Positions 19,325-29,683 of a DNA stretch of 64,000 nt are shown here, piece by piece. The notes under the pieces are model-generated. The model made no database searches. It had not been told where the DNA came from and saw only the letters and a program-made list of their open reading frames with translations. A program made the position numbers and the translations under genes. Source of the stretch: Solimicrobium silvestre (lineage in GTDB: Bacteria > Pseudomonadota > Gammaproteobacteria > Burkholderiales > Burkholderiaceae_D). Where the stretch lies: contig NZ_PUGF01000012.1 of the NCBI RefSeq assembly GCF_002976435.1, positions 62,001-126,000 of the forward strand. The letters are read 5' to 3'. Position 1 is the stretch's first letter; each line of letters starts with the position of its first letter.

Positions 19325-21118
19325 ATGAATAACATTCGTAATTTCTCGATTATTGCGCATATCGACCACGGAAAATCCACTCTGGCTGACCGTATTATCC
19401 AACTTTGTGGCGGCTTGTCCGACCGTGAGATGGAAGCGCAAGTGCTTGATTCCATGGACATTGAACGCGAACGCGGCATTACCATCAAGGCGCAAACTGC
19501 GGCATTGAACTACAAAGCCCGCGACGGACAAATTTATAACCTGAATCTGATTGATACTCCAGGTCACGTTGACTTTAGCTATGAAGTAAGCCGCTCGCTG
19601 TCTGCTTGCGAAGGCGCTTTATTGGTGGTCGATGCGTCGCAAGGTGTTGAAGCGCAAACGGTTGCCAATTGCTATACAGCGATTGAATTAGGCGTGGAAG
19701 TGGTGCCGGTTTTAAATAAAATCGACCTGCCATCGGCTGATCCTGAGAATGCCTGCAATGAAATCGAAGAAGTTATCGGGATTGATGCCAGCGACGCAGT
19801 GCATTGCTCGGCCAAAACCGGTTTAGGTGTAATTGATGTCATTGAATCATTAATTGCTAAAGTGCCACCGCCAAAAGGCGATGTAGATGCTCCATTGCAA
19901 GCCTTGATCGTCGATTCCTGGTTTGATAATTACGTCGGTGTGGTGATGTTGGTGCGCGTCATGAACGGCACTTTGCGCCCTAAAGATAAAATCTTGTTAA
20001 TGGCGAACGGCTCGCAGCATTTAGTTGAGAGCGTCGGCGTGTTTACACCGAAGTCTATTAACCGTGATTCACTCAGAGCTGGTCAGGTAGGCTTCATTAT
20101 TGCCGGTATTAAAGAATTAAAAGCGGCTAAAGTTGGTGATACCGTTACCTTGTTATCGAAACCAGCTGCACAACCGTTGCCTGGTTTTAAAGAGGTGCAG
20201 CCACAGGTTTTTGCCGGTTTATTCCCTGTAGAAGCGAATCAATACGAGGCATTGCGCGACTCTTTAGAGAAGCTCAAATTAAATGACGCTGCTTTGCAAT
20301 ATGAGCCGGAAGTTTCTCAGGCTCTGGGCTTTGGTTTTCGCTGCGGCTTTTTAGGCTTGTTGCACATGGAGATTGTGCAAGAACGCTTAGAGCGTGAGTT
20401 CGATATGGACTTAATCACGACCGCGCCAACCGTTATTTATGAAGTAGTACAGGGCGATGGCTCGATTTTGTTGGTCGATAACCCGTCAAAAATGCCAGAT
20501 CCATCGCGCATTGAAGAAGTGCGTGAGCCGATAGTTACCGTCAATTTATACATGCCGCAAGAATATGTAGGTGCTGTTATTACCCTATGTACCGGTAAAC
20601 GTGGCGTGCAGCTTGATATGAATTATCACGGTCGTCAAGTTAAATTGACCTATGAAATCCCGATGGCAGAAATTGTGCTGGATTTCTTCGATCGACTCAA
20701 ATCCACTTCACGCGGCTATGCGTCGATGGATTATGAATTCAAAGAATACCGTGCCGCCGACGTAGTTAAAGTCGATATGTTGATTAATGGCGAAAAAGTG
20801 GATGCATTAGCCATTATTGTGCATCGGGCCAATAGTAATTATCGTGGCCGTGCGGTTGCCGCTAAAATGCGTGAACTTATTCCGCGTCAAATGTTTGATG
20901 TTGCTATTCAAGCAGCAATTGGTGCTAATATCATTTCCCGTGAGAATGTAAAAGCATTACGTAAGAATGTATTGGCAAAGTGTTACGGTGGTGATATCAG
21001 TCGTAAGCGCAAACTGTTGGAAAAACAAAAAGCCGGTAAAAAACGCATGAAGCAAGTCGGCTCAGTAGAAATACCGCAAGAAGCATTCCTGGCAATTTTA
21101 CAAGTGGAAGATAAATGA
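19325..21118 (+). CDS. lepA: elongation factor 4 (LepA)
   Basis: Ribosome back-translocase GTPase of 597 residues. The G1 motif AHIDHGKST is near residue 11, with [12 protein letters not shown] (G3) and NKIDLPSAD (G4). The LepA-specific C-terminal domain ends in [15 protein letters not shown]...GKKRMKQ. It is the first gene of a long operon and overlaps lepB by four bases. Confidence 0.98.
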   Translation: MNNIRNFSIIAHIDHGKSTLADRIIQLCGGLSDREMEAQVLDSMDIERERGITIKAQTAALNYKARDGQIYNLNLIDTPGHVDFSYEVSRSLSACEGALLVVDASQGVEAQTVANCYTAIELGVEVVPVLNKIDLPSADPENACNEIEEVIGIDASDAVHCSAKTGLGVIDVIESLIAKVPPPKGDVDAPLQALIVDSWFDNYVGVVMLVRVMNGTLRPKDKILLMANGSQHLVESVGVFTPKSINRDSLRAGQVGFIIAGIKELKAAKVGDTVTLLSKPAAQPLPGFKEVQPQVFAGLFPVEANQYEALRDSLEKLKLNDAALQYEPEVSQALGFGFRCGFLGLLHMEIVQERLEREFDMDLITTAPTVIYEVVQGDGSILLVDNPSKMPDPSRIEEVREPIVTVNLYMPQEYVGAVITLCTGKRGVQLDMNYHGRQVKLTYEIPMAEIVLDFFDRLKSTSRGYASMDYEFKEYRAADVVKVDMLINGEKVDALAIIVHRANSNYRGRAVAAKMRELIPRQMFDVAIQAAIGANIISRENVKALRKNVLAKCYGGDISRKRKLLEKQKAGKKRMKQVGSVEIPQEAFLAILQVEDK

Positions 21119-22050
21119 ACCTCCAATCAATTTTAGGTAATTTCGCATTAATTTTATTTATTTTGACAATCTTTACCGGTGCAATCTGGTTTTTAGATGT
21201 ATTTGTATTGGCAAAGCAAAGAAAGGCCGCCGCCGATGCTGCATTAGCAGAGTTTGATTCGCGCCGTGCCAAGTTAAGCGCAGAAGGCTTGAAATTAGAA
21301 ACGAGCAATCGGGAAGAGTTGAAAGCAACATTACTTAGACAGCCAGCTTGGGTGGAATATACTGGAAGTTTCTTCCCAGTCATTTTGTTGGTATTTTGCT
21401 TGCGTTCGTTTTTATACGAACCATTTAAAATCCCATCCAGTTCTATGTTGCCAACCTTGTTGGTCGGTGATTTGATTTTGGTCAATAAATTTACTTATGG
21501 TATTCGTTTGCCAATATTGAATAAGAAAATTATTGAGATCAATCAGCCGCAGCGTGGCGATGTCATGGTTTTTAAGTATCCCAAAGATATGTCCTTGGAT
21601 TATATTAAGCGTGTGATTGGCGTGCCTGGTGATAAAATTACCTATAAAAATAAGCGCTTAACGGTTAATGGGCAAGAAGTTACTTATAAAGAGTTGCCAG
21701 ATTTCCTTGATGAAGAGCGTCTCACTTACGCCAAGCATTATGAAGAAAATTTAACTGGGGTTCACCATCAAATTTTAAATGATGAGCGTGCGCCAACTTA
21801 TGTATCTGGGGACCATTATTTTCCTCAAAGTGAATTATGTAGTTACGATACTGAAGGGTTTACCTGCACCGTGCCGAAGGGCCATTATTTCATGATGGGT
21901 GATAATCGTGACAATAGTGCTGACAGCCGTTATTGGGGATTTGTGCCCGATGAAAATATCGTTGGTAAAGCATTTGGAATTTGGATGAATCAAAACGTCA
22001 TTACCAATTTTGATTTTAGTAAATTAAAGCGTATCGGAAGTTTTCAATAA
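21115..22050 (+). CDS. lepB: signal peptidase I
   Basis: Inner-membrane enzyme that removes signal peptides. An N-terminal transmembrane segment (about 8-30) and a second near 83-100 precede the catalytic serine motif PSSSMLPTL (about 107) and the general-base lysine in [12 protein letters not shown] (about 163). The box [17 protein letters not shown] is near the C-terminus. Its start overlaps the lepA stop (ATGA), the classical lepA-lepB pair. Confidence 0.97.
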   Translation: MNLQSILGNFALILFILTIFTGAIWFLDVFVLAKQRKAAADAALAEFDSRRAKLSAEGLKLETSNREELKATLLRQPAWVEYTGSFFPVILLVFCLRSFLYEPFKIPSSSMLPTLLVGDLILVNKFTYGIRLPILNKKIIEINQPQRGDVMVFKYPKDMSLDYIKRVIGVPGDKITYKNKRLTVNGQEVTYKELPDFLDEERLTYAKHYEENLTGVHHQILNDERAPTYVSGDHYFPQSELCSYDTEGFTCTVPKGHYFMMGDNRDNSADSRYWGFVPDENIVGKAFGIWMNQNVITNFDFSKLKRIGSFQ

Positions 22051-22073
22051 TAAATTACAAGATGGAGAAAAAT

Positions 22074-22439
22074 ATGGTTGGTTTGTCTAATCTACATAAG
22101 CAGCGTGGGCTCTCATTATCAGGTCTTATTTTAGCCTTAATACTTGTCGCTATCGCTGCTGTCCTTGGTATGCAGGTGGTGCCAGCTGTAGTTGAATTTC
22201 AAAGTATTAAAAAGGCAGCGACAGATGCACGTGATAGAGGGACTTCCGCGCCGGAAATTGAGGCTGCATATAATAAGATAGCGGTTGCCGGTTATATCAC
22301 TTCCGTATCTGGAAAAGACCTTACCATTGTTAAGGAAGATGGTGTATATCAGGTGAGCTTTGCTTATGAGAAAAAGCTACCTTTATTTGGCCCTGCAAGT
22401 TTGCTGCTAGAATTTTCTGGTAGTACGGATAAACACTAG
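22074..22439 (+). CDS. DUF4845 membrane protein
   Basis: Small protein with one N-terminal transmembrane segment (QRGLSLSGLILALILVAIAA) resembling a type IV pilin leader, followed by a periplasmic domain. DUF4845 proteins sit between lepB and rnc in beta- and gamma-proteobacteria, as here. The start at 22074 follows GGAG; an ATG at 22062 is four codons upstream and lies on that ribosome-binding site. Function is unknown. Confidence 0.85.
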   Translation: MVGLSNLHKQRGLSLSGLILALILVAIAAVLGMQVVPAVVEFQSIKKAATDARDRGTSAPEIEAAYNKIAVAGYITSVSGKDLTIVKEDGVYQVSFAYEKKLPLFGPASLLLEFSGSTDKH

Positions 22440-22464
22440 GTATTTTTATGAGTAAGTCAGCAGC

Positions 22465-23307
22465 ATGAGTAATGATACGTTATTGCAAAATCGACTAGGC
22501 CATGTCTTTAATGATATGACCTTATTGCAGCAGGCTTTAACCCATCGCAGCCATAGTGTTTTGCATAATGAGCGCTTGGAGTTTTTAGGTGACTCAGTTT
22601 TGAACTGCGTAGTTGCCTCACTCCTGTTTCAAAAATATAGCACGATCGATGAAGGTGATTTGTCCCGGGTCCGTGCCAACTTGGTTAAGCAACAGTCGTT
22701 ATATGAAATTGCCCTACGCTTGGATCTGGCGCAATTTTTACGTTTGGGTGAGGGCGAGTTGAAATCGGGCGGATTTCGTCGCCCATCGATTCTTGCCGAT
22801 ACGCTTGAGGCGCTATTTGGCGCTATTTTCCTTGATGCAGGTTTTAATGCCGCCAGAGATGTTATTTTTGGCTTGTATTTGCCTATACTAGAAACTGTTG
22901 ATCCTGCAACGCTAGGTAAGGATGCAAAAACCTTATTGCAAGAATATCTTCAAAGTAAAAAAATCGCACTACCTGTGTACACCGTAGCGGCTACTCACGG
23001 TGCTGCACATAACCAGGAATTTGAAGTGGAATGTTCCATTCCTAAACTTGAGATTCACGTGTTTGGGACTGGCGGTAGTCGTCGCGCTGGTGAGCAAGCT
23101 GCAGCTAAAATGGCGCTAGAAGCCGCATTGGCTATGTTGTCTAAATCACCTGTTGCAAAACGAAAATCAAAACCACGCACCACTCAATTAAAATTAGCTG
23201 GAATTGCCACTGTACAGACAGATGAAGTAGTTTCAGATAAAACCAAAAGCCCAACAGTAGCCATTACAACTGGCTCGAATAACACAACATTACCAAAGAT
23301 AGCATGA
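22465..23307 (+). CDS. rnc: ribonuclease III
   Basis: Double-strand-specific RNase that processes rRNA and mRNA. The catalytic signature [12 protein letters not shown] is near 37-48, and the second metal site is in [15 protein letters not shown] near 110. A double-stranded RNA-binding domain (about 155-225) ends in [19 protein letters not shown]. At 280 residues it has an extra, low-complexity C-terminal tail of about 50 residues. It overlaps era by four bases. Confidence 0.97.
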   Translation: MSNDTLLQNRLGHVFNDMTLLQQALTHRSHSVLHNERLEFLGDSVLNCVVASLLFQKYSTIDEGDLSRVRANLVKQQSLYEIALRLDLAQFLRLGEGELKSGGFRRPSILADTLEALFGAIFLDAGFNAARDVIFGLYLPILETVDPATLGKDAKTLLQEYLQSKKIALPVYTVAATHGAAHNQEFEVECSIPKLEIHVFGTGGSRRAGEQAAAKMALEAALAMLSKSPVAKRKSKPRTTQLKLAGIATVQTDEVVSDKTKSPTVAITTGSNNTTLPKIA

Positions 23308-24218
23308 CTGATACACCTCAAATAGATTTATCTGCAGACGATTTTCGATGCGGTTACATAGCCATAGTTGGCCGCCCGAACGTTGGTAAATCAACGCTGA
23401 TGAACGCATTGATCGGCGCCAAGGTGAGCATTACGTCACGCAAAGCTCAAACCACTCGTCATCGTATTACCGGCATTCAAACCAAAGATCAAACTCAGTT
23501 TGTTTATGTCGATACGCCAGGGTTTCAAACCAAGCATTCAAATGCGCTGAATCGCACATTAAATCGCACAGTAACTACTACGCTCACTGCGGTAGATGTG
23601 GTTTTATATGTGATTGAAGCTGGTATGTTTTCACAAGCCGATATTTTGGTGCTCGAACTTTTGCCTAAGAATATCCCTTGTATTTTGGTTATTAATAAGG
23701 CTGATCACATTAAAGATAAAGCCGTTTTGATGCCGTTTGCGGCACAAGTCGCGAGTCGCTTTAATTTTGCAGCGATTGTTCCTGTCTCAGCACGACAAGG
23801 TTTTCAGCTTGAAAGTTTGGAAGCCGAAGTTAAAAAACTTTTACCTGTTAATCCTCCGATGTTTGCCGAAGATGATATTACGGATAAAAGTGAAAAATTC
23901 CTGGCTGCTGAAATTGTGCGTGAAAAAGTTTTCCGCTTTGTCGGTGATGAATTGCCGTATACCAGTACCGTATTGGTTGAAAAGTTTGAGCAAGAAGGCA
24001 ATTTACGAAGGGTTTTCATCGCGATTTTAGTTGATCGTGATGGACATAAAGCCATGTTGATCGGCAAAAAAGGCGAACGCTTAAAAGAGATTTCTACCCA
24101 ATCACGCCAAGATATGGAAAAATTATTCGGCGGCCCGGTTTATCTGGAAATCTGGGTAAAAATCAAATCTGGCTGGGCCGATAATGAAGCGGGCTTGCGC
24201 GCTTACGGTTACGAATAA
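23304..24218 (+). CDS. era: GTPase Era
   Basis: Essential GTPase for 16S rRNA maturation and 30S assembly. G motifs: GRPNVGKST (about 23), DTPGF (about 70) and NKAD (about 130). The C-terminal KH domain includes [18 protein letters not shown]. Position between rnc and recO is the usual one. Confidence 0.98.
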   Translation: MTDTPQIDLSADDFRCGYIAIVGRPNVGKSTLMNALIGAKVSITSRKAQTTRHRITGIQTKDQTQFVYVDTPGFQTKHSNALNRTLNRTVTTTLTAVDVVLYVIEAGMFSQADILVLELLPKNIPCILVINKADHIKDKAVLMPFAAQVASRFNFAAIVPVSARQGFQLESLEAEVKKLLPVNPPMFAEDDITDKSEKFLAAEIVREKVFRFVGDELPYTSTVLVEKFEQEGNLRRVFIAILVDRDGHKAMLIGKKGERLKEISTQSRQDMEKLFGGPVYLEIWVKIKSGWADNEAGLRAYGYE

Positions 24219-24235
24219 ATCAACCCCATATCTCC

Positions 24236-25051
24236 ATGACGGATGCTGTAGATACGCATTTACCAGACTCATTTGAAACTCTTGAGTCTGCTCCACCGCC
24301 GATGCGTACGCGGCTGCGCAGCACCCCGATCCCATTACGCCCGTTGCGAGTATTAACGCAACCGGGCTTTGTTTTACATAGTTACCCCTACAAAGAAACC
24401 AGCTTAATTGTTGATGTGTTTAGCCGTCAATATGGGCGCGTTGCCTTGCTTGCCAAAGGCGCAAAACGGCCGCATTCACAACTGCGTGGCGCACTGCAAA
24501 CATTTCAACCATTAACGCTGTCTTGGAGTGGTAAATCAGAGTTGCAAACGCTGACAGCGGCGGAATGGGTAGGCGGCATGCTGCCGCTCGAAAAAAATGC
24601 GCTCTTGTGTGGTTTTTATTTGAATGAAATCATCATTAAATTAATGCAGCGCGACGATCCACAGCCGCTTTTGTTTGATGAATATGTTACGACCATTAAT
24701 CAGTTGGCACATGCTGAGCCCGCACCAATTGTGTTGCGTAAGTTTGAATTGAATTTACTTAAAACTGCCGGTGTTGTGAGCGATTTATCTTTTTGCACAA
24801 AACAGCGTAGTCGAGTTGAGCCTGATATCCTTTATATAGTTGATCCTGAGGCTGGAACCAGGCCTGCGCAAGAGCGTGATGGTGGAACCAAGGTGCATGG
24901 TAAAACACTGCTGGATATGCAGGCCGCAGATTACACAGACATCAATACGCAACTACAAAGTAAGTTTTTGATGCGCTCACTATTAGCGCATCATTTGCAC
25001 GGAGCACCGATTAATACCCGACAAATTTTAATGGACCTACAAAATCTATGA
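24236..25051 (+). CDS. recO: DNA repair protein RecO
   Basis: Mediator that loads RecA at gaps with RecR. It has the N-terminal OB fold ([21 protein letters not shown], then [15 protein letters not shown]) and the helical domain with [11 protein letters not shown]. The first 40 residues are a low-conservation extension. Its stop overlaps the pdxJ start (ATGA). Confidence 0.95.
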   Translation: MTDAVDTHLPDSFETLESAPPPMRTRLRSTPIPLRPLRVLTQPGFVLHSYPYKETSLIVDVFSRQYGRVALLAKGAKRPHSQLRGALQTFQPLTLSWSGKSELQTLTAAEWVGGMLPLEKNALLCGFYLNEIIIKLMQRDDPQPLLFDEYVTTINQLAHAEPAPIVLRKFELNLLKTAGVVSDLSFCTKQRSRVEPDILYIVDPEAGTRPAQERDGGTKVHGKTLLDMQAADYTDINTQLQSKFLMRSLLAHHLHGAPINTRQILMDLQNL

Positions 25052-25830
25052 CTATTCACGATCGCATTCACATGCTGGAACTCGGTATTAACATTGACCA
25101 TGTAGCCACGTTGCGTAACGCGCGAGGCACTACCTACCCAGACCCAATTCAAGCTGCTTTAATGGCGGAACATGCCGGTGCCGACGTAATTACGTTGCAT
25201 ATGCGTGAAGATCGCCGGCATATTAAAGATGCCGATGTACGCGCAATCCGCCCACAGTTAATCACTCGTATGAATCTGGAGGCAGCGGTAACCACTGAAA
25301 TGCTGGATTTTGCTTGTGAAATCAATCCGCAAGACGTTTGTTTGGTGCCGGAACATCGTGCTGAAGTGACGACTGAAGGTGGTTTGGATGTCGTGAAAAA
25401 TTTCACGCAAGTACAAGCAGCGATAAAACAACTGCAAACGCAAGGAATTCGAGTGAGCTTGTTTATTGATGCTGATGATGCACAAATTCAGGCAGCCGCT
25501 GAAGCTGGTGCAACCGTGATTGAAATTCATACGGGCCGTTATGCTGACGCAGTAAATCAAGTAGAGCAGCAAGCTGAGTTATTGCGAGTAAAGCAGGGTG
25601 TGTTAATGGGCGTGCAGCGCGGATTGCGCGTTAATGCGGGGCATGGTTTGCACTACACCAATGTTCAGGCGATTGCTGCAATTCCTGATATTAGTGAATT
25701 AAATATTGGTCACGCGATTGTGGCGCATGCTGTTTTTGTAGGATGGGAAAAAGCCGTGCGTGATATGAAGGCGATTATGGTTAATGCGCGATTAAGTGGG
25801 GGTTTAAATTTAGGGTTTTCAGGGGCTTAA
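25048..25830 (+). CDS. pdxJ: pyridoxine 5'-phosphate synthase
   Basis: Last step of de novo vitamin B6 synthesis, a TIM-barrel enzyme. [17 protein letters not shown] at the start, the HMREDRRHI box, VCLVPEHR and the [15 protein letters not shown] phosphate-binding segment are all present. The ATG at 25048 overlaps recO; an internal ATG at 25072 is also possible. Confidence 0.97.
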   Translation: MTIHDRIHMLELGINIDHVATLRNARGTTYPDPIQAALMAEHAGADVITLHMREDRRHIKDADVRAIRPQLITRMNLEAAVTTEMLDFACEINPQDVCLVPEHRAEVTTEGGLDVVKNFTQVQAAIKQLQTQGIRVSLFIDADDAQIQAAAEAGATVIEIHTGRYADAVNQVEQQAELLRVKQGVLMGVQRGLRVNAGHGLHYTNVQAIAAIPDISELNIGHAIVAHAVFVGWEKAVRDMKAIMVNARLSGGLNLGFSGA

Positions 25831-25831
25831 T

Positions 25832-26236
25832 GTGGTCTACGGTATCGGCACTGATATTGTTCAAATTAGCCGCATAGTGGCAACACTGGCACGGACTGGT
25901 GAGCGCTTTGCTGAAAAAATATTAGGCGCCGAAGAATTTTTGGAGTACCAGCAGCGCCATGCGAATGTTGGAGTGCACGGTCTGCATTATTTATGCAATC
26001 GTTATGCTGCCAAAGAAGCATTCTCAAAAGCGCTAGGCTTGGGAATGCGGGCACCGTTGAGTTGGCACACAATTCAAATTCTGAATGACAGTAATGGCGC
26101 GCCATATATTGTAACTAGTGGTGATTTGGCTGAGCATATGCAAAGTATGCAGCTAACAGCAAAAATTTCCTTGAGTGATGAAGTTGATTACTCCTTGGCT
26201 TTTGTGTTAATCGAAAAAAATAATGACGCCGCATAA
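25832..26236 (+). CDS. acpS: holo-[acyl-carrier-protein] synthase
   Basis: Transfers phosphopantetheine from CoA to acyl carrier protein. Motif 1 [12 protein letters not shown] at the N-terminus holds the magnesium-binding Asp, and motif 2 [13 protein letters not shown] is near 60-72. The start is GTG at 25832, one base after the pdxJ stop. Length (134) is normal. Confidence 0.95.
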   Translation: MVYGIGTDIVQISRIVATLARTGERFAEKILGAEEFLEYQQRHANVGVHGLHYLCNRYAAKEAFSKALGLGMRAPLSWHTIQILNDSNGAPYIVTSGDLAEHMQSMQLTAKISLSDEVDYSLAFVLIEKNNDAA

Positions 26237-26253
26237 AAAACTTATTATCCGCT

Positions 26254-28098
26254 ATGTCTGAAGCGACTCCAGAACGTTTGCTACTTATTGAAACTGTAGC
26301 GAAACTCCCTCATTTGCCCGGCGTATATCGTTACTTTGATAATAATGACAAAGTGCTTTATGTCGGTAAGGCGCGTGATTTAAAAAAGCGTGTCAGCAGC
26401 TATTTTCAAAAAAATTTAGCCAGCCCGCGAATTGCACTGATGGTAGACCGGATCGCACGATTGGAAACAACGGTCACGCGCAGCGAAGCTGAAGCGTTGA
26501 TACTTGAAAATAATTTAATTAAAGCCTTGCACCCGCGGTTTAATATTTTATTTCGTGACGATAAATCGTATCCCTATTTAAAAATCTCAGGGCAAGCAGT
26601 GCCGCGCATGATGTATTACCGCGGTGCGATTGATAAAAATAATCACTACTTCGGCCCCTTCCCAAGTGCCTGGGCGGTCAAAGAATCAATACAAATTCTT
26701 CAAAAAGTTTTTCAGTTGCGTAGTTGTGAAGACAGCGTTTACGCTAATCGTACGCGTCCATGTTTGTTGCATCAAATCCACCGTTGCAGCGCGCCTTGTG
26801 TAGGCATCATTAGTGAAGAGGATTATGCGCAGGATGTCAGCAACGCTGCGCAATTTTTGCGTGGCAGGCAAAGCGAAGTAATGCAAGTATTAGAAAAGCG
26901 CATGTTGGGTTATGCCGAGCAATTGGCGTTTGAGAAAGCCGCGGTGGTACGCAACCAAATGTCCGCTTTATCTAAAGTATTACATCAGCAAGGCATGGAA
27001 AGTGCGAATGATGTTGATCTGGATATTATCGCGGTATTTATCAAGGGTGGGCGTGCCTGCGTTAATTTGGCGATGGTGCGCGGAGGTCGGCATTTAGGTG
27101 ATAGGGCTTATTTCCCTTCACATGTTGATGAGGCTGTAACGGAAGGTATATTGGAAGCGGAAGTGTTGCAGGCATTCCTGGCGCAGCATTATTTGGATCA
27201 ATACATTCCATCGCTTTTAGTAGTGAGTTGTGTATTAGATGCTCCTGAATTATTGATTGCTTTAATGGAGCAGTGCGGACATAAAATTCATATGGTGACG
27301 CAGCCACAAGAGCAGCGTAGACAATGGTTGGAGATGGCACAGAAAGGCGCAGAATTAGCGCTGGCCAGATTACTTACTGAGCAAGGATCACAGCAAGCGC
27401 GCACTCGTGCTTTAGCGGAAGCGCTTAACCTAGATGCAGCTGATTTGGATGCCTTGCGTGTCGAATGTTTTGATATTAGCCATACTCAGGGCGAGGCAAC
27501 TCAAGCATCATGCGTCGTGTTTTTGCACCATGCAATGCAAAACGCGGAATATCGCCGCTACAATATTAACGATATAACCCCAGGAGATGACTACGCGGCA
27601 ATGCGTCAAGTGCTGCAACGTCGCTATGAGAAAGTAGCTAGCAATAATGGTGTGATGCCCGATATTGTGTTGATTGATGGTGGAAAAGGCCAAGTAGAAA
27701 TTGCCCGACAAGTGTTTGTTGAGCTGGGCTTGGATATTAGTTTGATCGTCGGCGTATCAAAAGGCGAAGGCCGCAAAGTCGGTTTGGAAACGTTAGTCTT
27801 TGTTGACGGACGTGCTGCGCAAGAGTTGGGGCGGGAATCTGCTGCGCTGATGTTAATTGCGCAAATTCGAGATGAGGCACACCGTTTTGCCATCACTGGA
27901 ATGCGAGCTAAGCGTGCAAAAGCACGACAGACGTCGCGTTTGGAAGAAATAGAAGGCATTGGAGCTAAACGCCGTCAGAAATTACTGGTACGATTTGGAG
28001 GCCTGAAAGGTGTGGCAGATGCTAGCATTGAGGACTTAGCTTCTGTCGATGGTATTTCACGACAACTGGCAGAGCAAATATATAAGCAATTACATTGA
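26254..28098 (+). CDS. uvrC: excinuclease ABC subunit C
   Basis: Dual-incision nuclease of nucleotide excision repair. The GIY-YIG domain (LPGVYRYF, then [17 protein letters not shown]) is at 20-100, the UvrB-binding region near 205, the RNase H-like domain near 400-540 ([23 protein letters not shown]) and tandem HhH near 560-610 ([18 protein letters not shown]). All parts are intact. Confidence 0.97.
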   Translation: MSEATPERLLLIETVAKLPHLPGVYRYFDNNDKVLYVGKARDLKKRVSSYFQKNLASPRIALMVDRIARLETTVTRSEAEALILENNLIKALHPRFNILFRDDKSYPYLKISGQAVPRMMYYRGAIDKNNHYFGPFPSAWAVKESIQILQKVFQLRSCEDSVYANRTRPCLLHQIHRCSAPCVGIISEEDYAQDVSNAAQFLRGRQSEVMQVLEKRMLGYAEQLAFEKAAVVRNQMSALSKVLHQQGMESANDVDLDIIAVFIKGGRACVNLAMVRGGRHLGDRAYFPSHVDEAVTEGILEAEVLQAFLAQHYLDQYIPSLLVVSCVLDAPELLIALMEQCGHKIHMVTQPQEQRRQWLEMAQKGAELALARLLTEQGSQQARTRALAEALNLDAADLDALRVECFDISHTQGEATQASCVVFLHHAMQNAEYRRYNINDITPGDDYAAMRQVLQRRYEKVASNNGVMPDIVLIDGGKGQVEIARQVFVELGLDISLIVGVSKGEGRKVGLETLVFVDGRAAQELGRESAALMLIAQIRDEAHRFAITGMRAKRAKARQTSRLEEIEGIGAKRRQKLLVRFGGLKGVADASIEDLASVDGISRQLAEQIYKQLH

Positions 28099-28113
28099 GA
28101 CAATTATAAAACT

Positions 28114-28704
28114 ATGCCATTTAATATTCCTATTTTATTGACCTGGATACGGGTCGCATTAATTCCACTAGTGGTTGGCGTTTTTTATTTGCCAGCAACT
28201 TGGTTGCCACCATTTGATCAAGGCGTTGCCTCAACCATTATTTTTATTGTTGCGGCGGTGACTGATTGGTTTGATGGATTCTTGGCGCGGCGGTGGAATC
28301 AAACCTCTGCTTTCGGTGCTTTTTTAGACCCGGTCGCCGATAAGTTAATGGTAGCTGGAGCGTTATTAGTGCTGGTGCAACTTGACCGGATAAATTATGG
28401 CGCTTTAATCGCTTTCGTCATTATTGGGCGTGAAATCGCGATCTCTGCGCTACGTGAATGGATGGCGCAAATTGGCGCATCAAAATCCGTGGCGGTCAGC
28501 TCGCTGGGTAAGATTAAAACCACCGCTCAAATGACCGCTATCCCCATGCTGTTATTCAACGGCACGTTGTTTGGGGTGTTTGATACATCCTATTGGGGCC
28601 AGTGGTTTTTGCTGGTCGCAGCAATTTTGACGGTATGGTCGATGTTTTATTATTTGAAGTTAGCTTGGCCGCTGATTAAAGAACATTCCGGAAAACTCCC
28701 TTAA
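28114..28704 (+). CDS. pgsA: CDP-diacylglycerol-glycerol-3-phosphate 3-phosphatidyltransferase
   Basis: Committed step of phosphatidylglycerol synthesis in the inner membrane. The CDP-alcohol phosphatidyltransferase signature DWFDGFLARRW...GAFLDPVADK lies near 52-75, with several hydrophobic helices around it. It follows uvrC by 15 bases and precedes the tRNA cluster. Confidence 0.95.
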   Translation: MPFNIPILLTWIRVALIPLVVGVFYLPATWLPPFDQGVASTIIFIVAAVTDWFDGFLARRWNQTSAFGAFLDPVADKLMVAGALLVLVQLDRINYGALIAFVIIGREIAISALREWMAQIGASKSVAVSSLGKIKTTAQMTAIPMLLFNGTLFGVFDTSYWGQWFLLVAAILTVWSMFYYLKLAWPLIKEHSGKLP

Positions 28705-28737
28705 TTAAATTTTTAATGGAATAGGGCCAACATTTTC

Positions 28738-28765
28738 TTGACATGAATAGTCGTCCGTATATAAT
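28738..28765 (+). promoter_or_regulatory. sigma-70 promoter for the tRNA cluster
   Basis: Consensus -35 TTGACA (28738-28743) and consensus -10 TATAAT (28760-28765) with a 16-base spacer lie about 60 bases upstream of the first tRNA-Gly. Confidence 0.85.
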
Positions 28766-28823
28766 GTGCGCCTGTTCTGTCGGATGTAATGAATTTGTCG
28801 TATTTGTTGAATACGGCTTAAAT

Positions 28824-28899
28824 GCGGGAGTAGCTCAGTTGGTAGAGCGCAACCTTGCCAAGGTTGAGGTCGAGAGTTCGAGCCTCTTCTCCCGCTCCA
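28824..28899 (+). tRNA. tRNA-Gly (GCC), copy 1
   Basis: A 76-base tRNA with encoded CCA. Acceptor GCGGGAG pairs with CTCCCGC, the anticodon loop holds GCC, and the T loop is GTTCGAGCC. It is the first of three identical copies. Confidence 0.97.
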
Positions 28900-29017
28900 T
28901 AAAAAAGACTAGACAGAGTAATCAAATTTAGTTAGAATCTTGGTCTTGTTCTTTAGTTGATTTTAACTGAAGATGGCAGTAGTTAATGTGTAATACGTAG
29001 TACATGTGAAGTAATAA

Positions 29018-29093
29018 GCGGGAGTAGCTCAGTTGGTAGAGCGCAACCTTGCCAAGGTTGAGGTCGAGAGTTCGAGCCTCTTCTCCCGCTCCA
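29018..29093 (+). tRNA. tRNA-Gly (GCC), copy 2
   Basis: Identical over 76 bases to copy 1. The spacer before it differs from the other spacers, so only the tRNA itself is repeated. Confidence 0.97.
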
Positions 29094-29164
29094 GAATTTA
29101 ATGATTAACTTAGGTTAATTGTTGGCAGTAGATAAGAAGTGAAGTAATAGTATCAAGTAACATC

Positions 29165-29240
29165 GCGGGAGTAGCTCAGTTGGTAGAGCGCAACCTTGCC
29201 AAGGTTGAGGTCGAGAGTTCGAGCCTCTTCTCCCGCTCCA
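29165..29240 (+). tRNA. tRNA-Gly (GCC), copy 3
   Basis: Identical over 76 bases to copies 1 and 2. It is followed 11 bases later by a terminator hairpin. Confidence 0.97.
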
Positions 29241-29251
29241 AGTTAAAAATT

Positions 29252-29277
29252 AGGAAGCATGTTTCGCTTCCTTTTTT
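29252..29277 (+). terminator. intrinsic terminator after tRNA-Gly copy 3
   Basis: GGAAGC pairs with GCTTCC and is followed by TTTTTT. Confidence 0.8.
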
Positions 29278-29330
29278 GTTGGATGGCTTTATACCGAAGT
29301 TGTAGATATCGAGTAGAATAGCCAACCGAT

Positions 29331-29404
29331 GGCGGGGTAGCAAAGAGGTTATGCAGCGGCCTGCAAAGCCGTTTAGAGCGGTTCGATTCCGCTCCCCGCC
29401 TCCA
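29331..29404 (+). tRNA. tRNA-Cys (GCA)
   Basis: A 74-base tRNA with encoded CCA. Acceptor GGCGGGG pairs with CCCCGCC, and anticodon loop CTGCAAA gives anticodon GCA. Confidence 0.96.
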
Positions 29405-29462
29405 GAACAAAAAGATGTTTAGTATCGCATCTTAAAAGTCTATGCAGCAATGCGTGGAAAGT

Positions 29463-29556
29463 GCCCGAGTGGTGAAATTGGTAGACACATCGGACTTAAA
29501 ATCCGCCGCTTTCGTGAATAACGGGCGTGCCGGTTCAATTCCGGCCTCGGGCACCA
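29463..29556 (+). tRNA. tRNA-Leu (TAA), probable prophage attachment gene
   Basis: Class II tRNA of 94 bases with a long variable arm and encoded CCA. Acceptor GCCCGAG pairs with CTCGGGC, and the anticodon loop CTTAAAA gives TAA. The prophage integrase gene begins 130 bases further on, so the 3' part of this tRNA is the likely attL core. attR lies outside the window. Confidence 0.93.
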
Positions 29557-29610
29557 GTAGTATGAATATCCAATAAAATCAATTACTTGTAGTTGATAAT
29601 AAAAATTTAA

Positions 29611-29638
29611 AAAGGAGCTTTTATGCTCCTTTTTTTAT
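29611..29638 (+). terminator. intrinsic terminator between tRNA-Leu and integrase
   Basis: AAAGGAGC pairs with GCTCCTTT and runs into T7. The A-run on the left side makes it usable in both directions, also ending the minus-strand integrase transcript. Confidence 0.85.
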
Positions 29639-29644
29639 CCAAAA

Positions 29645-29677
29645 ATCTCCGCATCTCCGCAACCATCTCCGCAACCA
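29645..29677. repeat. three direct repeats of ATCTCCGC beside the integrase
   Basis: ATCTCCGC occurs at 29645, 29653 and 29665, the last two followed by AACC(A). Short direct repeats next to a tyrosine integrase gene and its tRNA target are typical of arm-type integrase binding sites. That role is inferred. Confidence 0.5.
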
Positions 29678-29683
29678 ATCTAA

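Noticed and set aside
28824-29240. Three regularly spaced identical 76-bp units, at first glance CRISPR-like
   Set aside because: Each unit folds as a complete tRNA-Gly with CCA; the unit is too long and the spacers too unequal for a CRISPR array.
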